Shown: positions 24,965 through 34,353, counted from the first letter of the stretch. The stretch: 37,654 nucleotides of DNA from an uncultured Actinomycetes bacterium (GCA_903899375.1 CAIUIT010000035.1:1-37654), one strand, 5' to 3'. Translations and numbers: made by a program. Notes: generated by a model not told the origin, from the sequence alone.

Positions 24965-26807
24965 TCGTCTGAACCGTAATTCCTAGATCCACTAAAATTT
25001 CGTTGCGCGTTGAGTGTTCTATAAATTCTAGAGGAACCCCAATTGAATGGATCGGAATAGTCAATCCCTCTTCACGGAACAGCTCTGAAACAGTGCTCGC
25101 GATGCCGCCATGTTTAATTCCATCTTCAATAACGACGACGCTTTTATAACGTCTTGCCATGGTAATGAGTGACTCGGGAAGTGGCTTAACCCATCGCGGA
25201 TCAATCACAGTAACCCCAACACCTTCACGATAAGCCTGTGCGGCTGCTTCAACGGCCATCGTCGCCATCGATCCGACGCTTAGCAAGAGAATATCTGCAC
25301 TCTCACCACGATAGAGGACATCGATTCCATCGCGTCTTTCAAAAGCCGGAATGTCGGCACATACGGCGCCCTTTGGATAGCGAATCAGAGTTGGGGCATC
25401 GCTAATCTCAACTGCTTCGCGCAGTGCTTCTCGTAGCGTTGCACCATCTCTCGGTGCTGCTACATGAAGGGTCGGCACAATTCCGGTTAATGCAAGATCC
25501 CAAATGCCATGGTGAGATGGGCCGTCATCACCTGTAACTCCAGCGCGATCGAGCACAAAGGTCACTCCCGCTTTATGTAAGGCAACGTCAAGCAAGAGTT
25601 GATCGAAAGCTCGATTGAGGAAGGTGGAATAGATTGCAACCACTGGATGCAGGCCAGCGAATGCCATACCGGCAGCAGATGTGGTCGCATGTTGTTCAGC
25701 AATACCCACATCGAAGGTTCGATCAGGAAATTCCGCTTGAAATTCATCGAGCCCGGTGGGACCTAGCATCGCTGCAGTTATTGCGACGAGATCGGCTCGC
25801 TCGTGTCCTATCTGGACTAACTCATCGGCAAATACGCTGGTCCACGAGGGAGCAACTTTCTTGAGTGGAAGGCCTGTCTGAGGACTGACCTTGCCAACTG
25901 CATGAAACTTCTCAGCTTCATCGTTGACAGCGGGAGCATGCCCTCTGCCTTTCTCGGTTATGACATGAACCAATACTGGCCGCCCAAAATTCTTAGCATG
26001 AGTAAATGCACTTTCAAGGGCTTCGATATTGTGGCCATCAACCGGTCCAAAGTATTTCAGCCCAAGATCTTCAAACATGCCTTGTGGGGCGACAATATCT
26101 TTGATGCCCTTCTTGACGCCGTGAAGCGTTTCATAAATAGGTTGCCCAACGACCGGGGTGCGCTCTAAAACATTCTTTCCCCAGTCAAGGAACTTTTCAT
26201 ATCCGCTCGTCGTGCGCAGCGTTGAAAGATAGGTCGCTACTCCACCGATGGTGGGCGAATAGGAACGCTCATTGTCATTGACGATAATGACAAGCGGAAG
26301 GTCGTGATGCGCTGCAATGTTGTTGAGCGCTTCCCAGGCCATGCCTCCCGTGAGCGCACCATCTCCTACGACACACACAACGGTTCTATTTTTAATTCCT
26401 TGGACATTAAATCCCCGGGCTACACCGTCAGCCCAAGAGAGGGCTCCTGAGGCATGAGAATTCTCAATGACGTCATGCACCGACTCCGAGCGATTTGGAT
26501 ATCCGGCTAATCCCCCGCGCTGACGCAAAGTATCAAATCCCTCTTGTCGTCCTGTCAAAATCTTATGCACATAGGATTGGTGACCTGTGTCAAAGAGAAT
26601 GACATCTTTAGGTGATTCAAAGACGCGATGCGCGGCGATCGTTAATTCAACGACGCCAAGATTCGGACCCAGGTGTCCCCCGCTTTTAGAGACCTTCTCG
26701 ATTAAAAACTCGCGAATCTCTGCAGCAAGCAGGTTGAGTTGCTCGTGGTTTAACTCCTTAAGATCTTGAGGCCCTTTGATTGCGGGCAAGATCCGTGGGT
26801 TAGACAT
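24879..26807 (-). CDS. dxs: 1-deoxy-D-xylulose-5-phosphate synthase
   Basis: Thiamine-diphosphate enzyme that condenses pyruvate and glyceraldehyde 3-phosphate, the first step of the MEP isoprenoid pathway. At 642 residues it is of normal length. The ThDP motif begins GDGALTGG (148-155) with N163 downstream. The [10 protein letters not shown] region near 42-51 and [10 protein letters not shown] near 73-82 are typical. The catalytic glutamate is in [10 protein letters not shown], and [15 protein letters not shown] marks the second half. The last about 20 residues after the conserved LGITVQ...SLV region form a divergent tail that overlaps FTR1 on the opposite strand. TAGAAT six bases before ATG indicates a leaderless message. 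Confidence 0.95.
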   Translation of the reverse strand: MSNPRILPAIKGPQDLKELNHEQLNLLAAEIREFLIEKVSKSGGHLGPNLGVVELTIAAHRVFESPKDVILFDTGHQSYVHKILTGRQEGFDTLRQRGGLAGYPNRSESVHDVIENSHASGALSWADGVARGFNVQGIKNRTVVCVVGDGALTGGMAWEALNNIAAHHDLPLVIIVNDNERSYSPTIGGVATYLSTLRTTSGYEKFLDWGKNVLERTPVVGQPIYETLHGVKKGIKDIVAPQGMFEDLGLKYFGPVDGHNIEALESAFTHAKNFGRPVLVHVITEKGRGHAPAVNDEAEKFHAVGKVSPQTGLPLKKVAPSWTSVFADELVQIGHERADLVAITAAMLGPTGLDEFQAEFPDRTFDVGIAEQHATTSAAGMAFAGLHPVVAIYSTFLNRAFDQLLLDVALHKAGVTFVLDRAGVTGDDGPSHHGIWDLALTGIVPTLHVAAPRDGATLREALREAVEISDAPTLIRYPKGAVCADIPAFERRDGIDVLYRGESADILLLSVGSMATMAVEAAAQAYREGVGVTVIDPRWVKPLPESLITMARRYKSVVVIEDGIKHGGIASTVSELFREEGLTIPIHSIGVPLEFIEHSTRNEILVDLGITVQTITRSLVSWSSALKQLELTQVEPSKIPRE

Positions 26808-26813
26808 GGTGCG

Positions 26814-26819
26814 ATTCTA
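26814..26819 (-). promoter_or_regulatory. Leaderless -10 element (TAGAAT) for dxs
   Basis: Minus-strand TAGAAT is followed by CGCACC and ATG. The same hexamer at the same distance precedes the TRAM methyltransferase. Confidence 0.6.
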
Positions 26820-26824
26820 CGCGT

Positions 26825-26859
26825 AGAGCCTGCTCATTGCGAGGCAGACGGCAGGCTCT
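26825..26859 (-). terminator. Hairpin between acnA and dxs
   Basis: Perfect 9-base arms AGAGCCTGC and GCAGGCTCT with a 17-base loop, starting 12 bases after the acnA stop (minus strand). It has no U-tract, and the dxs -10 begins five bases beyond it. It probably limits acnA readthrough or is a site for a regulator of dxs. Confidence 0.45.
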
Positions 26860-26871
26860 TCCTGGCGGAGG

Positions 26872-29529
26872 TTAATTAAGTAGAGAGCGAAGTACATATT
26901 GCATGATTCCACCGTGGCGGTAGTAATCCGCTTCACCCGGAGTATCAATACGAAGTTGGGCTTCAAATGTGATTTCGCCCGCTCTTACGGTCAGGGTTTT
27001 CGGTGAAGGCCCACCGTTGAGTGCTTCGATTCCCGTGATCTCAAATGTTTCAGAACCCGTAAGGCCCAAGCTCTTTGCGCTCTGTCCGATCTGGAATTGC
27101 AATGGAAGAACTCCCATTCCAATTAAATTAGAACGGTGAATGCGTTCAAAGGACTCGGCAATAACCGCACGCACGCCAAGCAGTGCAGTTCCCTTTGCGG
27201 CCCAATCTCGCGATGAACCTGAGCCGTACTCTTTTCCTGCAAGGATTACTAGCGGAATTCCAGCCGCTTGATATTCCCTCGATGCATCGTAAATAGTCGC
27301 TTGTTCTCCGTTGCGCAAGAAGTTACGAGTGAATCCACCCTCTACGCCATCAAGCAAGAGATTCTTCAAACGGATATTGGCAAAAGTCCCGCGGATCATC
27401 ACTTCGTGATTGCCGCGACGTGAACCGTATGAGTTGAAGTCGATTCGATCAATTCCATGGTCAGCCAAGTACTTGCCAGCTGGGGAATCGACTTTAATAT
27501 TTCCGGCAGGTGAAATGTGATCCGTCGTAACCGAATCGCCTAAGACCGCCAAAACTCGTCCACCAGAAATGTTGGTCACGGGCTTTGGCTGGCGAGGCAT
27601 GCCATCAAAGTAAGGAGGTTTTCTCACATACGTCGAATCACTTTCCCAGTCGAAAGTCTTGCCTGTAGGTGTCTCTAACGACTTCCAACGGTGATCCCCA
27701 TCGAAGACTGTTGCGTAATCTTTTTTAAACATATCTGATGAGATACAGGAATCGATGACCGCATCGATCTCTTCGGCGCTCGGCCAAATATCTTTCAAAA
27801 ATACTGCAGCACCGCTCTGATCGTGGCCGATGGGGTCATTTTCAAAGTCATGGTCCATGGTGCCCGTGAGCGCATAGGCAACTACGAGTGGAGGTGATGC
27901 GAGGTAGTTCATCTTCACATCAGGACTAATACGTCCCTCAAAGTTTCGGTTTCCTGAAAGGACTGCCGTAACAGCAAGATCGTTCTCGTTAATCGCCTTG
28001 CTAATTTCGATGGGCAATGGACCGGAATTTCCGATACAGGTAACGCAGCCATACCCGACTAGATTGAAGCCAAGTTGCTCCATATAACCCGTGAGTTGCG
28101 CCTTGTCGTAATAATCGGTAACAACTTTGGACCCCGGCGCAAGAGTGGTTTTCACCCAAGGCTTGCTCCGCAGACCTTTTTCAACGGCCTTTTTTGCAAG
28201 CAGAGCTGCACCAATCATGACCGATGGATTTGAGGTATTTGTACAGGATGTAATGGAGGCGATCGCTACTGCTCCATTTGAAATAGATGTTGCTTTCCCG
28301 TTAACTGAAACGTGGATAGCTTCTCGCGAGCTCTTCTCGGTGAGATAACTGGGAATAATCTCGCTAAATGCTTTTTTAGAGTTGGAGAGGGAGATGCGGT
28401 CTTGTGGCCGCTTCGGTCCTGAAATCGAAGGAACAACTTCAGCCAAATCGAGTTCAACGTATTCAGAGAAGCGTGGTTCGATAGATGGATCGTGCCAGAG
28501 CCCATTGCGCTTGGCATATTTTTCTACAAGCTCGATCTGTTCTGCGCTGCGACCAGTCAATGTGAGATAGCTCAAGGTTTCATCGTCGATAGGGAAGATG
28601 GCGCAGGTTGATCCGTACTCAGGTGACATATTTCCGATGGCGGTGCGATTTGCCATAGGCAAGGCGACGACACCAGGACCATAAAATTCAACAAATTTTC
28701 CGACGACTCCGTGCTTACGCAGGCGTTCGGTGATCGTTAGCACCAGATCAGTGGCTGTGGTTCCAACGGGCAATTGACCTTTGAGTTTAAATCCGACAAC
28801 TCGTGGAATTAACATCGAAACTGGTTGTCCGAGCAGAGCTGCCTCTGCCTCAATGCCGCCGACTCCCCATCCAAGGACTCCTAGTCCATTGACCATCGTC
28901 GTATGAGAATCAGTGCCGACAACGGTATCTGGGTATGCGCGCAGAGTTCCTTCTACGGTACGAGTCATTACAACACGTGCCAAATATTCGATATTTACCT
29001 GATGAACGATTCCGGTTCCAGGTGGGACAACTTTAAATTCATCAAAGGCGCTCTGGCCCCAACGCAAGAAGCGATAACGCTCTTTGTTGCGTTGGTATTC
29101 GATATCTGTGTTCTCTTCAAAAGAGGTGGCAGTTCCGAACATGTCGGCAATAACAGAATGGTCGATAACTAACTCTGCCGGCGCGAGCGGATTTACCTTT
29201 GTTGGGTCTCCACCTAGATCGGCAATAGCTTCGCGCATGGTGGCTAGGTCAACGATGCAGGGGACACCGGTAAAATCTTGCATGATGACTCGAGCGGGTG
29301 TGAATTGAATTTCAGTATCGGGTTCGACTGTGGGATCCCACTGCGCAAGCGCCTGAATCTGGGTCGCAGTAATATTCGCGCCGTCTTCTGTGCGCAATAA
29401 ATTTTCTAACAGCACCTTAAGGCTGAAGGGAAGAGTCGCCGCCCCTTCAAGTCCGGTGATCTCAAAGATCTCATAAGTGGTGCCAGCAACTTCGAGGTTG
29501 CTCTTCGCGTTAAAGGAATTTTTGCTCAT
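26872..29529 (-). CDS. acnA: Aconitate hydratase
   Basis: Interconverts citrate and isocitrate in the TCA cycle with a [4Fe-4S] cluster. At 885 residues it fits the AcnA/IRP type. The cluster ligands are C429 ([11 protein letters not shown]), C495 and C498 ([13 protein letters not shown]). Other conserved regions are [11 protein letters not shown] (about 200-210), [27 protein letters not shown] and [16 protein letters not shown]. The ATG has no strong Shine-Dalgarno; TAGGAT nine bases upstream would give a leader of about three bases. Order dxs-acnA-TRAM methyltransferase-trkA is shared with other actinobacteria. Confidence 0.96.
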   Translation of the reverse strand: MSKNSFNAKSNLEVAGTTYEIFEITGLEGAATLPFSLKVLLENLLRTEDGANITATQIQALAQWDPTVEPDTEIQFTPARVIMQDFTGVPCIVDLATMREAIADLGGDPTKVNPLAPAELVIDHSVIADMFGTATSFEENTDIEYQRNKERYRFLRWGQSAFDEFKVVPPGTGIVHQVNIEYLARVVMTRTVEGTLRAYPDTVVGTDSHTTMVNGLGVLGWGVGGIEAEAALLGQPVSMLIPRVVGFKLKGQLPVGTTATDLVLTITERLRKHGVVGKFVEFYGPGVVALPMANRTAIGNMSPEYGSTCAIFPIDDETLSYLTLTGRSAEQIELVEKYAKRNGLWHDPSIEPRFSEYVELDLAEVVPSISGPKRPQDRISLSNSKKAFSEIIPSYLTEKSSREAIHVSVNGKATSISNGAVAIASITSCTNTSNPSVMIGAALLAKKAVEKGLRSKPWVKTTLAPGSKVVTDYYDKAQLTGYMEQLGFNLVGYGCVTCIGNSGPLPIEISKAINENDLAVTAVLSGNRNFEGRISPDVKMNYLASPPLVVAYALTGTMDHDFENDPIGHDQSGAAVFLKDIWPSAEEIDAVIDSCISSDMFKKDYATVFDGDHRWKSLETPTGKTFDWESDSTYVRKPPYFDGMPRQPKPVTNISGGRVLAVLGDSVTTDHISPAGNIKVDSPAGKYLADHGIDRIDFNSYGSRRGNHEVMIRGTFANIRLKNLLLDGVEGGFTRNFLRNGEQATIYDASREYQAAGIPLVILAGKEYGSGSSRDWAAKGTALLGVRAVIAESFERIHRSNLIGMGVLPLQFQIGQSAKSLGLTGSETFEITGIEALNGGPSPKTLTVRAGEITFEAQLRIDTPGEADYYRHGGIMQYVLRSLLN

Positions 29530-29538
29530 CGTGGCTAA

Positions 29539-29544
29539 ATCCTA
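29539..29544 (-). promoter_or_regulatory. Near-leaderless -10 element (TAGGAT) for acnA
   Basis: Minus-strand TAGGAT lies nine bases before ATG, three further than in the other cases, so this is the weakest of the set. Confidence 0.35.
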
Positions 29545-29578
29545 TCCCACGCTCACAATCAGGCTAGAGGAGCACCCG

Positions 29579-30775
29579 TTAGGCAGGGATGAAACGCGCC
29601 ACACACTCAACGTGCTGAGTCTGTGGAAATAGGTCATAGCCGACTAGATAGTCCATGCGATAACCGGAGGCGAGCAAGAGCTTGGCGTCGCGAGCCAGAG
29701 ATGCCGGGTCGCAGGAAACATAGACGATCGCTCGTGGGTGCGTCCGAGTCATCACCGTAACTACCTCTTCGCCAGCCCCAGTGCGAGGTGGATCGAGCAG
29801 AATCACATCAGGATCAGAAATCTTCGGCAGACGAAATTCGACAGTACCTGGGTGAATCTCTACATTTTTTGAGCCTTTGAAAATCTTTTGGGCATCACCG
29901 ATGGCCCGACGGTCTGCTTCAATGAGATGGACCTTTCCGCTCGCTCCCACCTTTGCTGCCATCGCGGCGGTAAAAAGTCCGACTCCCCCATATAGATCAC
30001 AGACAACTTCCCCTGGCTGCAGTTCCAATTTTGAAATTACTTCGGCAATTAAAGTTACTGGCGCTTTGGTGTGTGCCTGCCAAAAACTCTGTGGTGAAAT
30101 TTGATAGGTGACCCCATCTACCTTCTCTATGAGTTGAGTTGGGCCAGAAATACTTCGTCCAGCTCTAGTAACGCTGACTTGACCCGTGCTCGTTGATGCG
30201 ACCTCAATGCGATCGTCACCGTTCCAATGACGCTTGGAAAGCTGCGCCACATTCATCGCGGCATCTGCAATTACGCAGTCGTCGATCTCAATAACCTCGT
30301 TGCTCCGAGCGGCGTAGAAACCAATCTTCCCATTGTCTCCAATGGCAAAATCCATTCTGGTGCGCCAATGCAATCCATCCGAAGGTTCGACCGCGCGAAC
30401 TTCACAATCGACTTCGATGCCTCCCATTCGGGAGAACTGCTCCATAATTACTTGAGCCTTAAGCTCTCTTTGGTAGTCCAGATCAATATGTTGGAAATCG
30501 CAGCCCCCACAACCGCCAGGCCGAGCATATTCACAGGGAGCTGGAACCCGATGTTCGGAGGGTGTATTAATCAAAATCGCATCCCCACGGGCCATCTTGG
30601 AGTTTACCGAGGTGATTTCGACAAGTGCTTTTTCGCCCGGGATGGCGTATCGCACAAAGACGACCTGCCCCTCGAAACGAGCGACACAGTGGCCCCCGTG
30701 GGCGATCTTTTCGATATCAACAGTTACCTGCTGGCCAACTTTTAAACGTTCACCCGTAGGTACTGCAGCATCCAT
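29579..30775 (-). CDS. TRAM-domain class I SAM-dependent RNA m5U methyltransferase (RlmD/TrmA family)
   Basis: RNA uridine-5 methyltransferase of 398 residues. An N-terminal TRAM domain (about 10-70) should bind RNA. Four cysteines, C81, C89, C92 (CEYARPGGCGGC) and C167, match the [4Fe-4S] site of RlmD. The SAM motif is VCDLYGGVGLFTAA (about 258-271). Then come VILLDPPRTGAG and the nucleophile C355 in VYVSCDPASL. Whether it acts on 23S rRNA or tRNA cannot be decided here. It is divergent from the trkA pair, with TAGAAT six bases before the ATG. The neighbourhood with acnA and trkA corresponds to Rv2689c in mycobacteria. Confidence 0.9.
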   Translation of the reverse strand: MDAAVPTGERLKVGQQVTVDIEKIAHGGHCVARFEGQVVFVRYAIPGEKALVEITSVNSKMARGDAILINTPSEHRVPAPCEYARPGGCGGCDFQHIDLDYQRELKAQVIMEQFSRMGGIEVDCEVRAVEPSDGLHWRTRMDFAIGDNGKIGFYAARSNEVIEIDDCVIADAAMNVAQLSKRHWNGDDRIEVASTSTGQVSVTRAGRSISGPTQLIEKVDGVTYQISPQSFWQAHTKAPVTLIAEVISKLELQPGEVVCDLYGGVGLFTAAMAAKVGASGKVHLIEADRRAIGDAQKIFKGSKNVEIHPGTVEFRLPKISDPDVILLDPPRTGAGEEVVTVMTRTHPRAIVYVSCDPASLARDAKLLLASGYRMDYLVGYDLFPQTQHVECVARFIPA

Positions 30776-30781
30776 TTCCCA

Positions 30782-30787
30782 ATTCTA
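30782..30787 (-). promoter_or_regulatory. Leaderless -10 element (TAGAAT) for the TRAM methyltransferase
   Basis: Minus-strand TAGAAT is followed by TGGGAA and ATG, in a 74-base divergent region shared with trkA. Confidence 0.55.
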
Positions 30788-30836
30788 TGCTCTGCTGGGC
30801 ACCCCCAGTTCCTAACCATCAAGCGGGGGCGTGGTG

Positions 30837-30842
30837 TAAGTT
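30837..30842 (+). promoter_or_regulatory. Leaderless -10 element (TAAGTT) for the first trkA
   Basis: TAAGTT is followed by seven bases and the GTG start at 30850. It removes support for the upstream in-frame ATG at 30787. Confidence 0.45.
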
Positions 30843-30849
30843 CTTCTCC

Positions 30850-31512
30850 GTGCATGTAGTCATAATGGGTTGCGGTCGCGTAGGTGCAGGCTTATCAAAG
30901 GCTTTAGAGGCCGCGGGGCACTCTGTCGCCATTATCGATCAAAATCGTGAGGCCTTCCGCCGACTAGGACCTAACTTCCAAGGACGCACTGTCGCTGGAG
31001 TGGGTTTCGATCAAGATATTCTCTTAGAGGCTGGCATCGAAAACGCTGGCGCTTTCGCCGCCGTTTCTAATGGCGACAATTCAAATATTCTTGCAGCGCG
31101 CGTCGCGCGCGAACGCTATAACGTTCAAAATGTCGTCGCCCGTATTTATGACCCAGAGCGGGCCGAAATTTATCAGCGCCTAGGAATTCCAACTGTCGCC
31201 ACCGTACTGTGGACTACGGATCAGATGATGCGCAGATTGGCACCTGAAGGATCGCAATCTGAATGGCGCGACGCGAGTGGCACCGTGCAGCTCTGTGAAG
31301 TTTCACTACACCGCGCTTGGTTTGGCCGCCCCGCACTTCTCATCGAAGAAGCAACTGGCGCGCGCGTAGCATTTATTACTCGCCTCGGCGAAGGCCTGAT
31401 TCCTAATAGTCATACTGTTTTACAAGAAGGTGATCTCGTCCACGTAACTCTTATGGAGGCGGATCGTTCTAAGCTCGATGAGATTCTCTCCCGCGAACCA
31501 GAAGTGAATTAA
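30850..31512 (+). CDS. trkA: TrkA family potassium uptake regulator (first copy)
   Basis: Cytosolic RCK protein of 220 residues gating a Trk/Ktr potassium channel. The N-terminal Rossmann motif is VIMGCGRVGAGLSKALE with D38-type acid in IIDQN. The RCK-N domain runs to about 120; a C-terminal RCK-C domain covers about 140-215. The GTG start is chosen over an ATG at 30787 because the extra 21 residues are proline/tryptophan-rich and non-homologous, and a -10 element lies seven bases upstream of GTG. A second trkA follows nine bases later; this pair corresponds to CeoB/CeoC in mycobacteria. No trkH/trkG channel gene is in the window. Confidence 0.88.
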   Translation: MHVVIMGCGRVGAGLSKALEAAGHSVAIIDQNREAFRRLGPNFQGRTVAGVGFDQDILLEAGIENAGAFAAVSNGDNSNILAARVARERYNVQNVVARIYDPERAEIYQRLGIPTVATVLWTTDQMMRRLAPEGSQSEWRDASGTVQLCEVSLHRAWFGRPALLIEEATGARVAFITRLGEGLIPNSHTVLQEGDLVHVTLMEADRSKLDEILSREPEVN

Positions 31513-31521
31513 GGCGACCTC

Positions 31522-32181
31522 ATGAAGATAGCAATCGTTGGAGCAGGAAATGTCGGACGAGCTATTGCTCGCGAATTGATCCAGAACAAGCATCACGTTC
31601 TCTTAATTGACCGTGACCCTAAAGCACTCAAGATGGATACCGTCCCGGAGGCTGAGTGGCTCATGGCCGATGCCTGCGAAATCTCTTCGCTGGATAATGC
31701 AAAGCTCTCTACTTGCCAAGTTCTTGTAGCCGCCACCGGCGATGACAAGGTCAACCTCGTCTCATCTCTGCTCGCTAAGACTGAATATGGAGTTCCACGC
31801 GTTGTTGCCCGCATCAACCACCCAAAGAATGAATGGCTCTTTGACTCGTCATGGGGTGTAGATGTTGCGGTATCTACTCCAAGAATTATCTCTGCCCTTG
31901 TTGAAGAAGCCGTAACCGTAGGTGATGTAGTTCGACTCTTCTCGCTCAAGCGTGGCGGAGCCAATCTCGTTGAAATTACCTTGCCAGATGGCGCCAAAGC
32001 CGCCGGTAAAACTGTGGGAGAAATTGCATTCCCCGCCGGAAGTTCTCTTGCCTCGATTGTTCGTGACGGTCATGTCATAACGCCTAAGGATCAAGATATG
32101 TTGATCAGCGGTGATGAGTTGATCTTTGTTTCAACCTCTGCAGCAGAGGCGCTCTTGAAAGATTGCCTACTCGGATTTTAA
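31522..32181 (+). CDS. trkA: TrkA family potassium uptake regulator (second copy)
   Basis: Second RCK protein, 219 residues, sharing the same architecture: KIAIVGAGNVGRAIARELI (NAD-binding), LLIDRDP as the adenosine-binding acid, and a C-terminal RCK-C domain (about 140-215, including VGEIAFPAGSSLASIVRDG). It starts at ATG with AAGGCGACC upstream, unlike the leaderless first copy, so it is translated from the shared transcript. Sequence differs clearly between the two, suggesting a heteromeric regulator rather than recent duplication. It overlaps the DUF3159 gene by 15 bases at the 3' ends. Confidence 0.9.
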   Translation: MKIAIVGAGNVGRAIARELIQNKHHVLLIDRDPKALKMDTVPEAEWLMADACEISSLDNAKLSTCQVLVAATGDDKVNLVSSLLAKTEYGVPRVVARINHPKNEWLFDSSWGVDVAVSTPRIISALVEEAVTVGDVVRLFSLKRGGANLVEITLPDGAKAAGKTVGEIAFPAGSSLASIVRDGHVITPKDQDMLISGDELIFVSTSAAEALLKDCLLGF

Positions 32182-32799
32182 TTCCGGCTTTGCTGTAGGT
32201 ACTTTTCTCAAGATCAACCAGGTTGCCCAGCCGACTAATAAGAACAATGGGGTGCCCATGATTAAGCGAGCGGTACCCAGCCAATTAATATGATTTGTTC
32301 GATAGAGCGGATACTGCACCAGCAATCTCGAAACAAAGAGTGCAACCCAGAGCCATCCAGCGCGAAGGTAAGCGCTTTTGCGCGCGGGCACTTTACGCCA
32401 GCCGAGGTTTTCACCGAGCACCGGCCCAAGTAGGAGACCGAGCACCGGCCAACCTGCAATGTTTGCAACGCTATATACAATTCCATAAATCACATTGATG
32501 ATGAGGCCAGGCAGATAAAAATCAGCTGCCTTGCCTGTATGACGAGCGAGTAGCGCGCAGAACGCAACTCCGATCACTCCCGAGATTGCATGCTGCAACG
32601 TTTCGCGCCTTATCAAACGAGCGATGGCGAAGAGAATCGAGAGAGCAATTGCAGTAATCGCAGAGTTATTGAGACTATGTGTAATGTTGAAAACGATGAG
32701 GAAAACGATCGATGGCAAGCCGCTGTCTAGCAAGCCACGTGTTCCGCCAAGGGCTCCTAGGACTTTTGCTTGATCTTCTAAATGGCCTTCATAACTCAT
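32167..32799 (-). CDS. DUF3159 integral membrane protein
   Basis: Polytopic membrane protein of 210 residues with about six hydrophobic segments, family of unknown function found in actinobacteria. A conserved N-terminal LGGTRGLLDSGLPSIVFL motif lies near residues 17-35. Later conserved parts are the FYLPGLIINVIYG and WPVLGLLLGPVLGE stretches and a RLLVQYPLY motif. The ATG overlaps the dut stop as ATGA, so it is translationally coupled. The gene is usually between dut and the trkA pair in actinobacteria, as here, although the DUF3710 gene I would expect between them is missing. Confidence 0.85.
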   Translation of the reverse strand: MSYEGHLEDQAKVLGALGGTRGLLDSGLPSIVFLIVFNITHSLNNSAITAIALSILFAIARLIRRETLQHAISGVIGVAFCALLARHTGKAADFYLPGLIINVIYGIVYSVANIAGWPVLGLLLGPVLGENLGWRKVPARKSAYLRAGWLWVALFVSRLLVQYPLYRTNHINWLGTARLIMGTPLFLLVGWATWLILRKVPTAKPELKSE

Positions 32800-33245
32800 T
32801 TCGACGCCGTACCAGTCGAACCAAAACCGCCACTTGCGCGTTCTGAACCAGGTAACTCATCGACCTCAATAAATTGCGCAGCTTCAACTCGCTGAATGAC
32901 AAGTTGCGCGATCCGATCACCCTTTTTAAATGAGATAGCTTCTCGCAAATCATGGTTGATCAAAATAACTTGTAGCTCACCACGAAAGCCTGCATCAACA
33001 GTGCCGGGCGTATTAACCATGGATACCCCATGCTTTATAGCAAGTCCAGAACGGGGATGGACAAAGGCGGCGAAACCAAAGGGTAGGGCAATAGAGAGTC
33101 CTGTTGGAACCAGAAGTCGCTCCCCCGGTTCAATCGTGACATCTACGCGCGTTGTGATATCTGCACCTGCATCTCCAGGCTTTCCATACGCAGGCAGGGG
33201 AACATCTGGATACAAGCGCTTCACGAGTACTTCTACGCCGTTCAT
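32796..33245 (-). CDS. dut: Deoxyuridine 5'-triphosphate nucleotidohydrolase
   Basis: Hydrolyses dUTP to dUMP and pyrophosphate, keeping uracil out of DNA; acts as a homotrimer. At 149 residues it is normal length. All five trimeric-dUTPase motifs are visible: GDAGADITT (motif 1), HPRSGLAIKHG (motif 2), NTPGTVDAGFRGEL (motif 3), KGDRIAQLVIQ (motif 4) and ASGGFGSTG (motif 5). The ATG overlaps the upstream thioesterase stop in ATGA, and its own stop overlaps the DUF3159 start likewise, giving a tight three-gene operon. Confidence 0.95.
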   Translation of the reverse strand: MNGVEVLVKRLYPDVPLPAYGKPGDAGADITTRVDVTIEPGERLLVPTGLSIALPFGFAAFVHPRSGLAIKHGVSMVNTPGTVDAGFRGELQVILINHDLREAISFKKGDRIAQLVIQRVEAAQFIEVDELPGSERASGGFGSTGTASK

Positions 33246-33826
33246 GGATTGATCTCGAAATCAGGGTCTACGAAAGCTAGCAACTTGGGATTTTCACGGA
33301 TGTGATCGATAAATTCCTTAGGCGCTTTCTCCAAGAAATGAGCCATCGGAACAATGACATAAAGAGAACTTGCGCGTACTGCGACTGGCCCTTCGAAAGA
33401 TTCTAGGTGCCCCTGTGCTTCGGCATAAACTTTACGACCTGATTGTCCAGTGATCTGCGCGGTGATATACAACTTGCTCCCTACCGGCACTGGCAGAACA
33501 AAGTCTGTTTCTAAATGCGCTGTTACGGCTGGTGCGCGTATGAGCCACATCAACTTTCCTAGGGCTTCATCAAATGCGAGGGAGAGAAGTCCGCCATGCG
33601 CCAACCCTGGTGCACCTTGATGGTTGGTCGTCACGGTGAAGATCGCCGTTATGTTCTGCCCTTCGCCGGCATGCGCAACGAGATGTAAACCTGTCGGATG
33701 TAACTCACCGCAGCCGAAACAATTTGCGTAATGAGATGGAATTTGGGTACCTGGGGCCGGAGCTAACGGATGTCTATCTGGAACCACTGCATCAGGTGGT
33801 GGAGTTGTACTCGCTACTCGACTCAT
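33242..33826 (-). CDS. PaaI/YbgC-type hotdog thioesterase
   Basis: Hotdog-fold acyl-CoA thioesterase candidate of 194 residues. The active-site helix reads LAHGGLLSLAFDEALG, the HGG-x-n-D/E pattern of the PaaI clade. ETDFVLPVPVGSKLYITAQ fits the following strand. The N-terminal Pro-rich 30 residues are followed by CFGCGELHPTGL, a CxxC-like segment. It heads the thioesterase-dut-DUF3159 operon. The ATG has TAGGCT six bases upstream, overlapping an AGGAA stretch. Substrate is unknown. Confidence 0.82.
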   Translation of the reverse strand: MSRVASTTPPPDAVVPDRHPLAPAPGTQIPSHYANCFGCGELHPTGLHLVAHAGEGQNITAIFTVTTNHQGAPGLAHGGLLSLAFDEALGKLMWLIRAPAVTAHLETDFVLPVPVGSKLYITAQITGQSGRKVYAEAQGHLESFEGPVAVRASSLYVIVPMAHFLEKAPKEFIDHIRENPKLLAFVDPDFEINP

Positions 33827-33832
33827 TTCCTA

Positions 33833-33838
33833 AGCCTA
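33833..33838 (-). promoter_or_regulatory. Leaderless -10 element (TAGGCT) for the thioesterase-dut operon
   Basis: Minus-strand TAGGCT is followed by TAGGAA and ATG; the AGGAA is too close to act as a good Shine-Dalgarno. Confidence 0.55.
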
Positions 33839-33880
33839 ATGGTTTCGCATGGGCGTAAGGAATTGCCCCCTGCTAGCGGG

Positions 33881-33886
33881 TAGCGT
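33881..33886 (+). promoter_or_regulatory. Leaderless -10 element (TAGCGT) for the DUF3093 gene
   Basis: TAGCGT is followed by TAGGGC and ATG, in a 66-base divergent region with the thioesterase gene. Confidence 0.55.
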
Positions 33887-33892
33887 TAGGGC

Positions 33893-34345
33893 ATGAGTAA
33901 ACACTCCAGAATTTATAAGGAGCGATCCCCATGGCCGATCTGGCTCTGGCTCTTTCTGCTCTTTCTCGCCGCCACGCTCGCGCTAGCCTTCTGGGCTGCG
34001 CTCGGTACGCGCTGGGGTTGGACTTCAATGATCGTCCAGTTCATTGGTTTGCTCGTGCTATCGCAGCGCACCATTCTCACAGTTGAAGTAACTAATGAGC
34101 AGTTAAAGGTTGGGAGCGCCCATATTGATCGAAAATACCTGGGAACTATCACAGCTCTCACAGCCGAGCAGATGCGCCAATTACGCGGTCCGCTCTCAGA
34201 CCCGGCCGGATATATGGCGCTGCGCTTCTGGCTCTCACGCGGGGTTAAGGTCGAGATCAATGACCCCAATGATCCGACCCCTTACTGGCTTATAAGCAGT
34301 AAAAAAGCGCAACCGCTGGCGGCTGCGCTTCAAGATAAAGATTAA
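33893..34345 (+). CDS. DUF3093 family membrane protein
   Basis: A 150-residue protein of an actinobacterial family of unknown function (Rv2698-like). The short basic N-terminus leads into a helix pair (about residues 15-60, containing WLWLFLLFLAATLALAFW). A cytoplasmic C-terminal half follows, with DRKYLGTITAL, LSDPAGYMALRFW and PTPYWLISSKK. Neighbours dut and DUF4193 match the mycobacterial order. The 3' end of the gene contains, within codons, an intrinsic terminator for the opposing DUF4193 gene. It starts leaderless-like at ATG. Confidence 0.82.
   Translation: MSKHSRIYKERSPWPIWLWLFLLFLAATLALAFWAALGTRWGWTSMIVQFIGLLVLSQRTILTVEVTNEQLKVGSAHIDRKYLGTITALTAEQMRQLRGPLSDPAGYMALRFWLSRGVKVEINDPNDPTPYWLISSKKAQPLAAALQDKD
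34301..34330 (-). terminator. Intrinsic terminator for the DUF4193 gene, inside the DUF3093 coding sequence
   Basis: Read on the minus strand, arms AAGCGCA and TGCGCTT, with three further pairs after a mismatch and a CCAG loop, are followed by TTTTTT (A-run 34301-34306 on plus). It lies 24 bases beyond the DUF4193 stop. On the plus strand there is no following T-run, so it should work in one direction only. Confidence 0.75.
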
Positions 34346-34353
34346 AGACAAAA

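Noticed and set aside
30787-30849. Upstream ATG extension of the first TrkA
   Set aside because: Residues are Pro/Trp/Cys-rich and precede a typical Rossmann start; a -10 element sits next to GTG 30850.
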